Below, piece after piece: positions 23,700 through 33,473 of a DNA stretch of 64,000 bases. The notes under the pieces are model-generated. The model ran no database searches, was not told where the DNA came from, and was given only the letters and a program-made list of their open reading frames with translations. Within the stretch, counting starts at the first letter, position 1; every line of letters starts with the position of its first letter. Origin of the DNA: Sphingobacterium sp. CZ-UAM (GTDB lineage Bacteria; Bacteroidota; Bacteroidia; Sphingobacteriales; Sphingobacteriaceae). The DNA lies in the NCBI RefSeq assembly GCF_002000245.1, contig NZ_MTCM01000002.1, positions 848,245-912,244 on the forward strand, written 5' to 3'. The position numbers and the translations under genes were made by a program.

Positions 23700-23920
23700 A
23701 ACGGGATATAAATAAGCAGAAATAATTGCTGTTTTTTAACAAATTACTCGTTAAAAGCTAATTGTCCGGTTAACTTTAAATCAATGTACTCCATAAATCC
23801 AGACATCTCTACAAAATTAATTTAAATGGTTTGAAATTAACTGGAAAAAAGAATTTGCTGCGTAAAATATATTACACAACAAATTCTTTAGTAAGATAGA
23901 TCTGCACTTCAGATTGTAAG

Positions 23921-24346
23921 CTATTGTTTTTGTCCTTCAAAACTATAAGCAAATTCTGATGACGATGTTGCATTTGCAACTAAAGTTAGGTCTTTTTCTG
24001 CTGTTTTGTAAGTAAATTGCCCTTGTGAATCATGCCCATCCACCAATCCCGGTACATCTGCTTTTGCTTGGATTGTTTTAGTTGCAACATTTGAATACGG
24101 CTCCCCCGATTTGGCTACAAATTTAAGTCGATTATTATCTACTTTCGTAACAATCAGAACAGCATTAAAATGATTGACAGTTCCAATACTATAGGTACCC
24201 TTATATGTACCTATTGCCACATCGATGGAGCCACTATCTGAACCAGGGTTGTCATCCTTATCTTTGCTGCAACCAACGAAAGATATCAACGCAAAAATAA
24301 TGATCAAAGCACTACTAAACCTAACTTTTAAATTTGTCTTTTTCAT
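23921..24346 (-). CDS. Small lipoprotein of unknown function
   Basis: 141 residues with a type II signal peptide and lipobox SFVGC (Cys26), then an Asp/Ser/Gly-rich tether and a beta-rich domain of about 95 residues (GTYKGTYSIGTVNHFNAVLIVTKVD...). It resembles the many small lipocalin-like lipoproteins of Bacteroidota. Its ligand is unknown. It is isolated, downstream of the serine hydrolase operon by about 100 bp on the same strand. Confidence 0.65.
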   Translation of the reverse strand: MKKTNLKVRFSSALIIIFALISFVGCSKDKDDNPGSDSGSIDVAIGTYKGTYSIGTVNHFNAVLIVTKVDNNRLKFVAKSGEPYSNVATKTIQAKADVPGLVDGHDSQGQFTYKTAEKDLTLVANATSSSEFAYSFEGQKQ

Positions 24347-24447
24347 TTTATTCTATTTTTAATTAGAGATTCAAAACTAAAGAAACAGCTGTCCATAAAA
24401 GTCCCACCTTACAAAACGGGACTTGTTTTATCCGTATCTAAAGACCA

Positions 24448-26250
24448 TTATTCCCATGTTGCAAAAGGGATTACATGATAACACCAAAGTGTTATCAGGC
24501 ATTGGGCAACCAGGACAACTAGCCAAAAATCAAAGCGTTTAATGCTTTTTTTTAGGTTCAATCCGTATTGTATAATGGATGTGAAAGTTCCCACAGGAAA
24601 TAAAATTGTTGCACCGTACAACAGGATCGCTGAAAAAGATTTATTCCCTATCTGGGTAATATCATTGCTGAATACGATAAGCCCCGAAAACACAAGTAAT
24701 AATAAAGCAATTGAACAGGGAACTTCTGCTGATCTGAAATGGTTACACTTCTTTTTATACATATTAAACATGAAAAGTAACAACAGGACGGAAGCTGCCA
24801 GCGCTCCAAGCGTAATAGAAAGTGCCAGTAATACGATTTTCCAACCGTTCACTTTTTTTAAAGTCATTATGCCTGTCGTAAGATATGACTCCCCATGTTC
24901 ATCCCGATAGAATAAATGCGAAGCTTCTGTCTTATTTTGGGCAATATAGAGCTGACTATCGTCGGCTGTTATGAGTGTTTCTTTCTTAAGGAAGGGTTTT
25001 ATCGAAATAGGCGTTTTGTGATTTTCTACCAAGGTATAAGAGCTGATGATATCCAAAAGTTCCATGGGATAAATCTTTGTAATTACGGGCACATAGTATC
25101 CGTTTCGGTCCGAGTCCCACAGAGTGGGGGCTGTTTCTTTTTTTGAAGGAACGGTTGCCCGCATCGGATGTATATGCAAATTATCGATCAAGGCTTGGTT
25201 AAACACCTCATAGTCTGCTGTTTCACTGTCCATATTATGGGCTATAAAGAAAGCTTTTTTCTCCTTTGGGAAAATGTAATACATTGCCCGAAAGCCGATT
25301 GTATTCCCCGAATGAACAATTCCAATTACAGCATGGCGATCTCTGGATAAAGCGCCAAAGGCGTAACCGAGCTTCAGCCCGTTCTTTGCGGCAATGGTCT
25401 GTTCGGGGTGTCCAAATTGTTTAATAAATTCGCTTCTGATAAATTCTTTACCATCTAACCGCCCCTCGTTGAGAACAAATTCCAAAAAAGTTCCCATATC
25501 CTGAGCAGTAGTTGTGAATTGACCTGCCGGACGCACATAGATCGGCATGGCAAAGGCGGGCCGGCCATTATCCAAATGTCCCATCGCTAGTTCTTTATCT
25601 TCCTTTTGGGAAGTGAAGTGAAATGTACTGTTGTGTAGTCCAATAGGCTGCAGGAGATTCTTGTCAAGATAGTTTTCGTAAGGTTCCTTCACAACACTTT
25701 CTATCAGCATTCCCAATAGAGTGTATCCCATATTAGAATAGGAGAACAACGTTCCTGGTAAAATATGTATATCCAATACCTGGGGATTTCTTCTGTAAAA
25801 TTCTTTTAATGGTGTTTGGGGACTAACTTCTGTGCTAAAAAAATGCCACAGCCGAATGTCGGAAAGACCAGCGGTATGATTAAGTAAATGTTTAATTGTG
25901 ACAGGATGTGAGCTCTCCCAGGGGTTGTTCATGGGTAAATCTTTCAGATATTTCTTGATTGGATCATCCAGATCGAGCCGGTTTTCCGTGGCCAGTCGCA
26001 AAACGCCCATCGCAAGAAAAGTTTTGGTTATTGAACCTACATGTATCTTGGTATTTTTAAGCATAGGTTCGTGGGTCTCCATATTTTTTAACCCGGAACT
26101 ATAGCATGTAATATGACCATTGTTCACAACCGAAAAAACGGCTCCTGTTAGCGCTTCTTTTTTCAGAAGATGGTCTATCTTATTTTGTATGGGCTGGCCA
26201 ATGACAAATAAAGACAGGGAAATAAATATAGTAAGTAAGAAAACTTTCAT
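24448..26250 (-). CDS. Beta-lactamase-family serine hydrolase with C-terminal membrane helices
   Basis: 600 residues using the ATG at 26250, which gives a proper signal peptide (MKVFLLTIFISLSLFVIGQP). A frame starting at 26334 adds an unlikely leader. The class C / PBP4-like domain shows Ser73-x-x-Lys76 in GSITKTF, YSN in FSYSNMGY and HSG in IVHSGNTIGF. From about residue 475 there are four hydrophobic helices, so the enzyme faces the periplasm and is anchored at its C-terminus. Likely an esterase or D-aminopeptidase-like enzyme rather than a true beta-lactamase. It follows an ECF sigma factor and a membrane protein, and may be their main target. Confidence 0.8.
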   Translation of the reverse strand: MKVFLLTIFISLSLFVIGQPIQNKIDHLLKKEALTGAVFSVVNNGHITCYSSGLKNMETHEPMLKNTKIHVGSITKTFLAMGVLRLATENRLDLDDPIKKYLKDLPMNNPWESSHPVTIKHLLNHTAGLSDIRLWHFFSTEVSPQTPLKEFYRRNPQVLDIHILPGTLFSYSNMGYTLLGMLIESVVKEPYENYLDKNLLQPIGLHNSTFHFTSQKEDKELAMGHLDNGRPAFAMPIYVRPAGQFTTTAQDMGTFLEFVLNEGRLDGKEFIRSEFIKQFGHPEQTIAAKNGLKLGYAFGALSRDRHAVIGIVHSGNTIGFRAMYYIFPKEKKAFFIAHNMDSETADYEVFNQALIDNLHIHPMRATVPSKKETAPTLWDSDRNGYYVPVITKIYPMELLDIISSYTLVENHKTPISIKPFLKKETLITADDSQLYIAQNKTEASHLFYRDEHGESYLTTGIMTLKKVNGWKIVLLALSITLGALAASVLLLLFMFNMYKKKCNHFRSAEVPCSIALLLLVFSGLIVFSNDITQIGNKSFSAILLYGATILFPVGTFTSIIQYGLNLKKSIKRFDFWLVVLVAQCLITLWCYHVIPFATWE

Positions 26251-26342
26251 ATCCGATAAAAAGAGGTGAGTTTTTAAACCGAAGGGACCTAGTCTGACAT
26301 CCTCCGTCATTGGGTGATAATCGAACGTATGCATAAAATTTT

Positions 26343-26933
26343 TTAATCATGCTTAAGGACTTGAGCTATTTTGGCCGACAATGTCTGGTTCTTGATTTTT
26401 GCCCTTTTCCAAAGGAGAGGCTTAATTATCAGCCATATAGTGAGGGTAAGAATTAGCAGAGCTGATAGTGCAAATATTATCAGAGCTGATGAATGATTTA
26501 AGGAGTCTAAGCAATAGAGAAAAATCGCAATGAAAAAAAGAGTCATTCCAATTGTGAATATATTCAGCTCTGTGCGCTTCTGCTCCCAGTGGATAGCTGA
26601 TAAAGTCCTTATAAAATCACTACTGTTTGACAAATACTCCTTTCGTTCCTTATTGATCTTTAGCCAGGAGTAACTGAAAAGATAAACTGAGATCAAGAGT
26701 ACAATTATTTCGGAGATACTTTTAGAAATGCTGTTCAATTCATCCGTATAGATGATGTAGCCGAGGGAAATACTGGAAAATAGGATAGCTGAAATACTCC
26801 AGAAGAATACTGCCCTTTTCTTTTTTTTTCTCCAGCGACGCAATTCCTGGTGGAATTCTTTGAGATTTTTATCCGTATCTGTTTCGGCTGTCTGCCAAAC
26901 TTTCTTTAAGGCTGTTAGGTCATTATTCATCAT
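26343..26933 (-). CDS. Membrane protein co-encoded with ECF sigma factor (anti-sigma candidate)
   Basis: 196 residues. A cytoplasmic N-terminal part (about 1-40, LKKVWQTAETDTDKNLKEFHQELRRW) is followed by four hydrophobic helices in two pairs (about 42-62, 75-95, 123-142, 147-170) and a basic C-terminus. Its start overlaps the sigma factor's end by 11 bp, so translation is probably coupled. This placement and topology fit a membrane-bound regulator of the sigma factor, although no known anti-sigma domain is visible. Confidence 0.6.
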   Translation of the reverse strand: MMNNDLTALKKVWQTAETDTDKNLKEFHQELRRWRKKKKRAVFFWSISAILFSSISLGYIIYTDELNSISKSISEIIVLLISVYLFSYSWLKINKERKEYLSNSSDFIRTLSAIHWEQKRTELNIFTIGMTLFFIAIFLYCLDSLNHSSALIIFALSALLILTLTIWLIIKPLLWKRAKIKNQTLSAKIAQVLKHD

Positions 26934-27396
26934 CTTTCATTTTTTTTGACAAAACTTCTTTTATCCTATGGATCCTCACCCGGACGTTAGAATGCGTAAT
27001 TCCCAATATTTCAGCAATCTTTTCCTGTTTCAGGTCCTCTAGAAAAAAGCCTATGATAAGTCTATCCAATTCGGGCAGATCAGCTATACATTGATGGAGT
27101 TTAACAAAGGTTTTCTCCTCCATATAGGGATCTACTTCGTTGGATCTTAAAAATCCATAATCTTTAATAAGTTCTTTTTTCTTTTCGTTTTCTATTTGTC
27201 TCAGGCATTTATTGCTTGCAATTCTATATATCCAACCCGGGATATTCTCATGATGTGTCAGTTCATCCATGTGCGTGAATACTGTAATAAATGTATCTTG
27301 CATCACATCTTTTGCCTTTTCAACATCATTAAAATACCCCAAGCAAACTCTAAATATTTTGCTTGAATAATTTTTATATAGATATTCAAATTCCAT
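26923..27396 (-). CDS. ECF RNA polymerase sigma factor
   Basis: 157 residues. Region 2 spans about 1-70 (FEYLYKNYSSKIFRVCLGYF, AKDVMQDTFITVF, NIPGWIYRIASNKCLR) and region 4 about 95-155 (LPELDRLIIGFFLEDLKQEKIAEILGITHSNVRVRIHRIKEVL). Length and spacing fit ECF sigma-70 factors. It is first in a leftward operon with a membrane protein and a membrane-anchored serine hydrolase, suggesting control of a cell-envelope response. Confidence 0.88.
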   Translation of the reverse strand: MEFEYLYKNYSSKIFRVCLGYFNDVEKAKDVMQDTFITVFTHMDELTHHENIPGWIYRIASNKCLRQIENEKKKELIKDYGFLRSNEVDPYMEEKTFVKLHQCIADLPELDRLIIGFFLEDLKQEKIAEILGITHSNVRVRIHRIKEVLSKKMKDDE

Positions 27397-27618
27397 TATA
27401 AGAGATAAATACAGGAAGCGATAAAATGTTACAAATTATTTTCAAATCTATTACAAAGCCTTATACTTCCGTATGGGTTATCTCATTGCTTAAAAATTTT
27501 TTCAGAAAAAATTCGCAAATACGTTGTAGGATTTTTCGTTTTAATGAGAAGGTATGGCAAGGCAAGAGCAAGGCTGTAAAAACTACTTTCCCGTTACTTA
27601 ATCAGAAAATTTATTCCG

Positions 27619-27626
27619 TAAATTTG
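27619..27626 (+). promoter_or_regulatory. Candidate -7 box (TAAATTTG) for the receiver gene
   Basis: TAAATTTG fits TAnnTTTG and sits 19 bp before the ATG at 27646. The -33 element is weak. Confidence 0.4.
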
Positions 27627-27645
27627 CATCGGAGACAATAAGCTT

Positions 27646-28110
27646 ATGGAAAACAAGAAGATTTCGATATTGTATGTCGACGATGAGGAAAATAATCTAT
27701 TTTCCTTTAAAGCGACATTTCGATTAAAATATAACGTGTTTACCGCTATCAGTGGTGCTAAAGCGATAGAACTTGTCAAAAGCAATCCCATTGATATTAT
27801 TATCACGGATCAGCGGATGCCTGAAATGACGGGCGTGGAGTTTTTGGAAGAAATCATAAAAATTGACGCCGCACCAATGCGTATACTTTTAACAGGTTAT
27901 GCTGATATGGCGGCGGTAGTCGATGCTGTCAATAAGGGAAAGATATTTCATTACCTCAATAAACCCTGGAGCGAGACGGAACTCGATCAAACGATTCAAC
28001 GTGCCTATGAAGTGTATACAGAACGACAAAAAATAATAGAAACAAATGCGCAGCTCGAAACGTCTAATGATCAATTGGAGTTTATGCTACGTCAAAAATT
28101 GCTATCCTAA
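27646..28110 (+). CDS. Stand-alone response regulator receiver
   Basis: 154 residues. One CheY-like receiver: acidic pair DDEE at 12-15, phosphorylated Asp within IIITDQRMPE, Thr in LLTGYAD, and Lys in NKPWSE. A short helical tail (about 120-154) could dimerise, and there is no DNA-binding or enzymatic output. The DQRMP and KPW signatures resemble RpfG/HupR-type receivers. It is convergent with, and clearly paralogous to, the receiver of the hybrid kinase at 28136-29221, so both probably belong to one circuit. Confidence 0.85.
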   Translation: MENKKISILYVDDEENNLFSFKATFRLKYNVFTAISGAKAIELVKSNPIDIIITDQRMPEMTGVEFLEEIIKIDAAPMRILLTGYADMAAVVDAVNKGKIFHYLNKPWSETELDQTIQRAYEVYTERQKIIETNAQLETSNDQLEFMLRQKLLS

Positions 28111-28131
28111 AAATTGTATTTTAGGATAGCA
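28100..28131. terminator. Hairpin between convergent signalling genes
   Basis: A perfect 13-bp stem TGCTATCCTAAAA (28100-28112) with TTTTAGGATAGCA (28119-28131), loop of 6. It includes the stop codon of the receiver gene. The A/T-rich inner end rather than a T-tail makes it a bidirectional terminator candidate. Confidence 0.65.
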
Positions 28132-28135
28132 GTTC

Positions 28136-29221
28136 TTATTTGCTAGGTATTCTAACCGTAAATGTTGTGCCTGTATTTGCCGGTGATTGTACATCGATCG
28201 TCCCTTGTAGCTTGATTAGTGCATTTTGTACATTGTATAAGCCAAATCCCATTCCCTTGGCCTGATCGCTGCCTCTAAAAAATAGTTTGAAAATATCGCT
28301 AATATGTTCAGGCGAAATTCCAATACCATTATCACTCACGATAATAGTCGCCTGTTGGTCTGAGACATCAACGGATAATTTGACGAAAGGATTCGTATGC
28401 TCCTTTTGCTGATATTTGAACGCGTTAGATAGCAGGTTATGTAAAATCAATTCCAGTATGGCTTTATCGCAATAGAAGGGTTCTTTCTGTTCCACATGAA
28501 TATCGAATGTTACCTCCTTATTTTGTGTATACATATTATAGAACTGTCTAACATTGGCGAAAAGCTCGTCAAAATTAATTTCAGATAACATCAGTTCGCC
28601 TCTTCGCAAGAGATAGTAGTCCCGTAGGCTATCGATGTAGGCATCTAGGCTGACCAGTGAACTGTCCATTAGGCTAAGCAACTCATGGATCCGGTCTATA
28701 TTGTCAAATTCCAGCCCGAGTTTGACAGCGGATAGAACACCTGTCAGTGGATCGCGTAAATCATGACTCACGCTATAGGCAAACTTATCCAGTTCGTCGT
28801 ATGCTTTCTGCAGTTCTTGGTTCCTCGTTTCCAATAGCGAATTTGCAACATAAAATTTGTTGGCTTCTTCGATCGCTGAGATAATTTCTTCCTCCATCCA
28901 AGGTTTGCGAACAAATCGGAATATATGCCCCTTATTGATCGCATCGATAACCGTATTCATGTCAGCATAGGCTGTCAATAAAATGCGGATTGGCTTCGGA
29001 TAATCCTTTTTGATGCGGTGGAGAAAATCTATTCCCAGTTCTCCCGGCATGCGCTGATCGCAAAAGATCACACGGATATTCGGATTGGAAAGAAGTATTT
29101 TTTCGGCTTCGGCAGTATTCGATGCGGTATGAATGACATAATCGTATCTAAAATTTGCTTTAAAACCAACCAAGTTATTAGCCTCATCATCAATATATAA
29201 TATTTCAAGCTCCTGCTGCAT
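28136..29221 (-). CDS. Receiver - histidine kinase hybrid (receiver first)
   Basis: 361 residues. Receiver at about 5-120 (YIDDEANN, FCDQRMPGE, LLTAYAD, RKPWMEEE), then a short coiled coil and HisKA with FAYSVSHDLRDPLTG (phospho-His in SHD), and HATPase_c at about 250-358 (HNLLSNAFKY, SDNGIGIS, GMGFGLY). A receiver at the N-terminus means kinase output is set by an upstream phosphodonor, most simply the 7TMR-DISM kinase encoded 59 bp upstream on the same strand. It is soluble. Confidence 0.88.
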   Translation of the reverse strand: MQQELEILYIDDEANNLVGFKANFRYDYVIHTASNTAEAEKILLSNPNIRVIFCDQRMPGELGIDFLHRIKKDYPKPIRILLTAYADMNTVIDAINKGHIFRFVRKPWMEEEIISAIEEANKFYVANSLLETRNQELQKAYDELDKFAYSVSHDLRDPLTGVLSAVKLGLEFDNIDRIHELLSLMDSSLVSLDAYIDSLRDYYLLRRGELMLSEINFDELFANVRQFYNMYTQNKEVTFDIHVEQKEPFYCDKAILELILHNLLSNAFKYQQKEHTNPFVKLSVDVSDQQATIIVSDNGIGISPEHISDIFKLFFRGSDQAKGMGFGLYNVQNALIKLQGTIDVQSPANTGTTFTVRIPSK

Positions 29222-29280
29222 AATTTTATTATCTGGTTTATCTTCCCAAAAATGAACGAAATTAATGATAATTTATCGAA

Positions 29281-31452
29281 CTATTCGGGATTATTTTGGT
29301 GCCAATCCCTTTGTTGTATAGGAATGTGCAATGTAAAAGTTGTACCCTCCCCCACTTCCGATTCCACAATAATCTTACCATGATGTTTAGCAATGGTATT
29401 ATAAGCAATGGACATGCCTAAGCCTGTTCCTTCGCCGACATCTTTGGTCGTGAAAAAAGGTTCAAAAATTCGATCCCGAATGTTTTCCGGAATGCCGATA
29501 CCATTGTCTGCAATTTTAACAAAAATACCGGATTCATCCGCTGTAACTCCCGTTTCGATACTTAATTTTCCGCCGCTGTCATCAGCGAATTTTTTATTTA
29601 TGGCATACACGGCATTAGTGATAATATTCATAAATACCTGATTCAATTTTCCTGCGTAGCATTCTACCCTTGGTAGATTACCATAGTTCTTTTCCACTTC
29701 GATCGAATTGTTGATCAAACTGTTCAGGATCACCAAGGTAGAGGCCAGCCCTTCATTGATATCGGCAAATTTTAAGGTGTCTTCGTCGACACGGGAAAAG
29801 ATACGTAAACTTTTTACAATTTCTGCTGTGCGATGAGCCCCGTCACCCATTCCTTGCAATAGAAAATCTACCTCGGTCTTTAGATAGTCAATATCTAGAT
29901 CATCTTTAAATTTTTTGATCTGTACTTGTTTTTCGTTATCGGAAATATCCGGGTTAAATGCAATACGTTCGACTTCGTCCAACGTTGCCCAGATCATGTT
30001 GATATCACGTTTGAGCGGGGTAATATTAGCCGTGACAAAGTTTATTGGGTTATTGATCTCGTGCGCAACTCCCGCGGTCAGCTGTCCTAGGGAAGCCATT
30101 TTTTCAGCTTCGACAAGTTGCGACTGGGCTTCCTTGAGGTGCTCCAGTGTGGTCTGCAATGAGGTATTGGATTCTGTTAGTTCCCGCGTCCGTTCCCCGA
30201 CCTTCTGTTCCAATATTACATTCTGTTCACTGATAAGTCGCGCATTTTCTTGAGAAATCGCCAATTCCCGGTTATAGGCCTCTTCATTTTCCTGTTTCAG
30301 TATATTGATACTGTAAGCCAGACCAAACGAAAGTAAAGCCATTTCGATCACGGAAGCAATCTGTACCGCATTGCTTGTAAAGTTGTTATAATCTAGTATG
30401 CCATAATCCTTTAACAAAAATACAACAGATCCAAGGAGGAGCACTGTCCAGCCATAGACAAAGTATTTGGCCGGTTTATAGCCGCTTATCATGATGCGGT
30501 AAGATAGATAAAGGACAAACAGTGAGCCGGCTCCAGTAGTCACTTGCATCACGAAAAATGCTAGTTGTGTCTGACCGGTCAATGCCAGAATTGTACCCAA
30601 TACAAAGAACGCTATAAAAATGGCGATGATAGGCCTTGATCGAGGAGCATTCTTTGATAACTGAAGAAATGAACCAGCAAAGAGCAACGCGAAAAGCCCG
30701 GACAGACAACCGAAAATAATGGGGCCTTTGGTTGCAAAGTAGGGCCAGGAAGGCCATAAATATTGAAAACTGTAACCTTTGATACCCATTTGGGTGATCC
30801 CGGCGCAGGCGACATATAATACGTAATAAAGGTAACCTCTCTCCCGTACGGAAAAGAACAGAAAAAGGTTGTAGATCGCCATAATGAATACAATCCCGAT
30901 ATAAATACCACTCAGGAGACTATCACTATTCATCTGTCTCACAAATTGGCGCTTGCTGCTCAGATAAATGGGTAAGATAACCTGCTCAGTGCTTTTAATA
31001 CGAAGAAAGAATACCTTTTCAGATTTTCTGGGCAGATGGATATCAAAGACATAATTGGCGACCTTATATTTCCGGCTGGAAAAATTTTGATGTTCTCCTA
31101 ACTTTATGGATTGATAAGCGCCATTTTCGGAAGGACTGTATAATTCAATCTCATCCAATAAGGGGTAGGCAATTTCTAAAAGAAAATCTAAATCTTGTTG
31201 ATTATTATTTTTGATCGGGAGGCGTAACCAAATGGCATTTGGTGATGTCCCGAGATTAGGGACATCCCTATTCAAGGATTGAAAGGCTGAAGAAGATGAA
31301 ACTATCGAAAAGTCTGAGTTTTCGGGGCCAGTATAGCGTGCAAGCGAATGTCCGACCAGCAGCCGTTGCCCAGGATCGTCGACAGTCAGCTGGGCATGTG
31401 CGGGTAGACATGCACCTATAAATAAATAGAACAGTAGAAACCAGAACTTCAT
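29281..31452 (-). CDS. 7TMR-DISM sensor histidine kinase
   Basis: 723 residues. Signal peptide to about residue 20, then a periplasmic 7TMR-DISMED2-type beta domain (about 25-165), seven transmembrane helices (about 180-385), a coiled coil (about 390-455), HisKA with [20 protein letters not shown] and HATPase_c with [19 protein letters not shown] and GLGMSIAYN. The extracellular domain is thought to bind small, perhaps carbohydrate-like or acyl, ligands. Ten bp separate it from the methyltransferase gene upstream, so it sits in an operon with a putative signal-synthesis pair. Confidence 0.9.
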   Translation of the reverse strand: MKFWFLLFYLFIGACLPAHAQLTVDDPGQRLLVGHSLARYTGPENSDFSIVSSSSAFQSLNRDVPNLGTSPNAIWLRLPIKNNNQQDLDFLLEIAYPLLDEIELYSPSENGAYQSIKLGEHQNFSSRKYKVANYVFDIHLPRKSEKVFFLRIKSTEQVILPIYLSSKRQFVRQMNSDSLLSGIYIGIVFIMAIYNLFLFFSVRERGYLYYVLYVACAGITQMGIKGYSFQYLWPSWPYFATKGPIIFGCLSGLFALLFAGSFLQLSKNAPRSRPIIAIFIAFFVLGTILALTGQTQLAFFVMQVTTGAGSLFVLYLSYRIMISGYKPAKYFVYGWTVLLLGSVVFLLKDYGILDYNNFTSNAVQIASVIEMALLSFGLAYSINILKQENEEAYNRELAISQENARLISEQNVILEQKVGERTRELTESNTSLQTTLEHLKEAQSQLVEAEKMASLGQLTAGVAHEINNPINFVTANITPLKRDINMIWATLDEVERIAFNPDISDNEKQVQIKKFKDDLDIDYLKTEVDFLLQGMGDGAHRTAEIVKSLRIFSRVDEDTLKFADINEGLASTLVILNSLINNSIEVEKNYGNLPRVECYAGKLNQVFMNIITNAVYAINKKFADDSGGKLSIETGVTADESGIFVKIADNGIGIPENIRDRIFEPFFTTKDVGEGTGLGMSIAYNTIAKHHGKIIVESEVGEGTTFTLHIPIQQRDWHQNNPE

Positions 31453-31462
31453 CTCTAGTACA

Positions 31463-32227
31463 CTATTTTTCTGCTTGCGCGATTACTAAATTCATGGAAA
31501 CCAAAAAACAGCCCGATTCATCCAATTGATTCAGTGTTAACTGAAAAGCGTCATATTCAGCTTGACTTAATTTACCTTTTTCGAACATTTCCAATAGTAT
31601 TCTGTCCAAAAATAAATAACGGTTAGCTTCTTCCCTAGAACGTGCAACCATATTGAATGTTTGCAATTGAACCTGCTGAAATCCATTGGCAAGGAGATCA
31701 GCGGTAAGCTTATTCCCTGCCCAGCCGTTGTTGACTTTCTCTTCGGTCAGATAATGACATATCTTGGCTTCTATATTTACATGTTGTGTGTAAAAAGTCA
31801 GACTATTCCAGATGGTCTCTACGATAACCAAGGGCTGAGCTTTACGCAAGATGCGATAAACCTCGCGAAACATGTCCTGCGGAGCCGTCAGATGCTGAAC
31901 AAGGCGTTCCATCCGTACGCCCGATACACTTTCATCCTCAAAATCGAGCTGGTATACCTCCCCTTGTACAAAACGAACATTGGGGATATCTTTACTGACT
32001 GACTTAGCATGCTCTATCAGCGCAGCGTCGTGGTCCACGCCAACGATCTGTACAGCACTTCCTAACATGTTTGCAAGGTTAATAGCGTCCATCCCGGTAC
32101 CACATCCAAGATCGGCGACGAGTCCCTCTTTGATGGTGTGGAAAGGGCTATAGGAATGTATTTTTAGTTGCTTAAGAAAGTCTCCGGTGTCCTGTAAATA
32201 ACCGGCACCATAGTGTTTAGTATCCAT
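31463..32227 (-). CDS. SAM-dependent methyltransferase
   Basis: 254 residues. Class I methyltransferase with motif I VADLGCGTGMDAINLA (about 39-54), an acidic end of the next strand IVGVDHDAALI, and a motif IV region SGVRMERLVQHL. The C-terminal half is helical and could form a substrate cap. The small-molecule (UbiE/CrtF-like) branch is more likely than an RNA methylase. The ATG shares one base with the stop of the acyltransferase gene upstream (TAATG), so translation is coupled and the two enzymes probably act on one product. Confidence 0.82.
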   Translation of the reverse strand: MDTKHYGAGYLQDTGDFLKQLKIHSYSPFHTIKEGLVADLGCGTGMDAINLANMLGSAVQIVGVDHDAALIEHAKSVSKDIPNVRFVQGEVYQLDFEDESVSGVRMERLVQHLTAPQDMFREVYRILRKAQPLVIVETIWNSLTFYTQHVNIEAKICHYLTEEKVNNGWAGNKLTADLLANGFQQVQLQTFNMVARSREEANRYLFLDRILLEMFEKGKLSQAEYDAFQLTLNQLDESGCFLVSMNLVIAQAEK

Positions 32228-33036
32228 TACAAAATATTTAGATTACGATGATCTACTTTGAGATCAGCAGATGTGTGTTGCAAATTTTTTATGACTTCAT
32301 CAAGATCCCAACGGTCTAGGTGGGGAATGTCGATTTGATAGTGAATTTCAATCTCTTTATTTCGCAGGGTTTCAATCCGGACGATATTGGAGTTGTTTCG
32401 GAGTGAAAATATTGCCGCCCTGTTTTCCTGATCCGCTTCGGTCAATGTGTCCAGATTTCTCATAATCATAACTGTTGCCAATAGATCCAACTTGGGATAG
32501 TAAAAAGTCCCGTTGTTACCGACGCTGGTATCTATTCGATAGCCTACACTCTCAGCTAGTTTTACCGTATACGGAGCGCATAAAGCAAACAGTGACTTGA
32601 TCCCGATCTGTGTACTGATTGCTGCTCCGGCCCTTGTGAGGAAGATACTGCCGATGCCATAACCTGCAATCTCACGGGAGTTCCATAGACCACAGCCCTC
32701 TCCGGTACCGTGAAGGGCGTAGTCGTATACTAAATCGTAGATACGTGCATCCATAGCGCCTGTAGCCTGTTCTATCGGTAGCGGCTCACTCCCTCCAGCG
32801 GCATGTATCCGGACTCCGCCATATACTTTCTCGCCATCAAGTGACTCTACAATAAGTACGAAAGATGCAGGATTATACATCCAGTCATTTTTGGATGAAG
32901 TAACTTTCTTGACACCGATTGCTGTCAAGACATGGGCATGCCCTTCTATAAAACGTTCACAGGTTTTGGGATCGTCGATAGCACGAAATGCTCTTAGTCT
33001 AACTACCGGACGTCCTTCGTTGAATAATAATGCCAC
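32227..33036 (-). CDS. GNAT-fold acyltransferase, autoinducer-synthase-like
   Basis: 269 residues. Features resemble the LuxI / PEP-CTERM-type acyltransferase fold: an Arg-rich start (VVRLRAFRAIDDPKTCERFI), a core strand VYGGVRIHAAGGSEPLPIE, and WNSREIAGYGIGSIFLTRAGAA followed by a helix and LFALCAPYTVKLAESVGY, as in the GNAT acetyl-CoA binding and C-terminal halves. The last ~70 residues are extra. It is the first gene of an operon with a methyltransferase, a 7TMR-DISM kinase and a receiver-kinase. A role in making a secreted acylated and methylated signal is my inference. The reaction is unknown. Confidence 0.6.
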   Translation of the reverse strand: MALLFNEGRPVVRLRAFRAIDDPKTCERFIEGHAHVLTAIGVKKVTSSKNDWMYNPASFVLIVESLDGEKVYGGVRIHAAGGSEPLPIEQATGAMDARIYDLVYDYALHGTGEGCGLWNSREIAGYGIGSIFLTRAGAAISTQIGIKSLFALCAPYTVKLAESVGYRIDTSVGNNGTFYYPKLDLLATVMIMRNLDTLTEADQENRAAIFSLRNNSNIVRIETLRNKEIEIHYQIDIPHLDRWDLDEVIKNLQHTSADLKVDHRNLNIL

Positions 33037-33473
33037 CGAAATGCTAATTTATCGTTGAAACACAAAACTAATCAATAAAAAGCAAAGCTGTTTATCGGCC
33101 CTTCAAATAATCCGATTTATGATCTCTCTTTTACAAAATACCATATTTCAGAGAGAAACCATCCAAGAGGTGACTTAAACGGGTCTATGATTGCTATATC
33201 AACGTTTTGTAAACTATTGTTATGGGTAGGTTCTGTCTTTGACAGTTGAGTAAGGAATTTTTGGAGGGGGCTACCGAGCAGCCCTAGCTCTTTAGGTGGA
33301 TTACCATAAACAGCGAGTAAGTCCGCCATGGCAGATCTTCGATGGAGTTGGGTTTTTCGGTATATATGCTCTGTCAGCTTATGCGTTGTAATCACTATAA
33401 TTGGCTTGAAAGTCTCTGTGCGACCGAAAAGTACGATATGAAACGATAAAATTTTAGTAAATTGTCGCTGATT

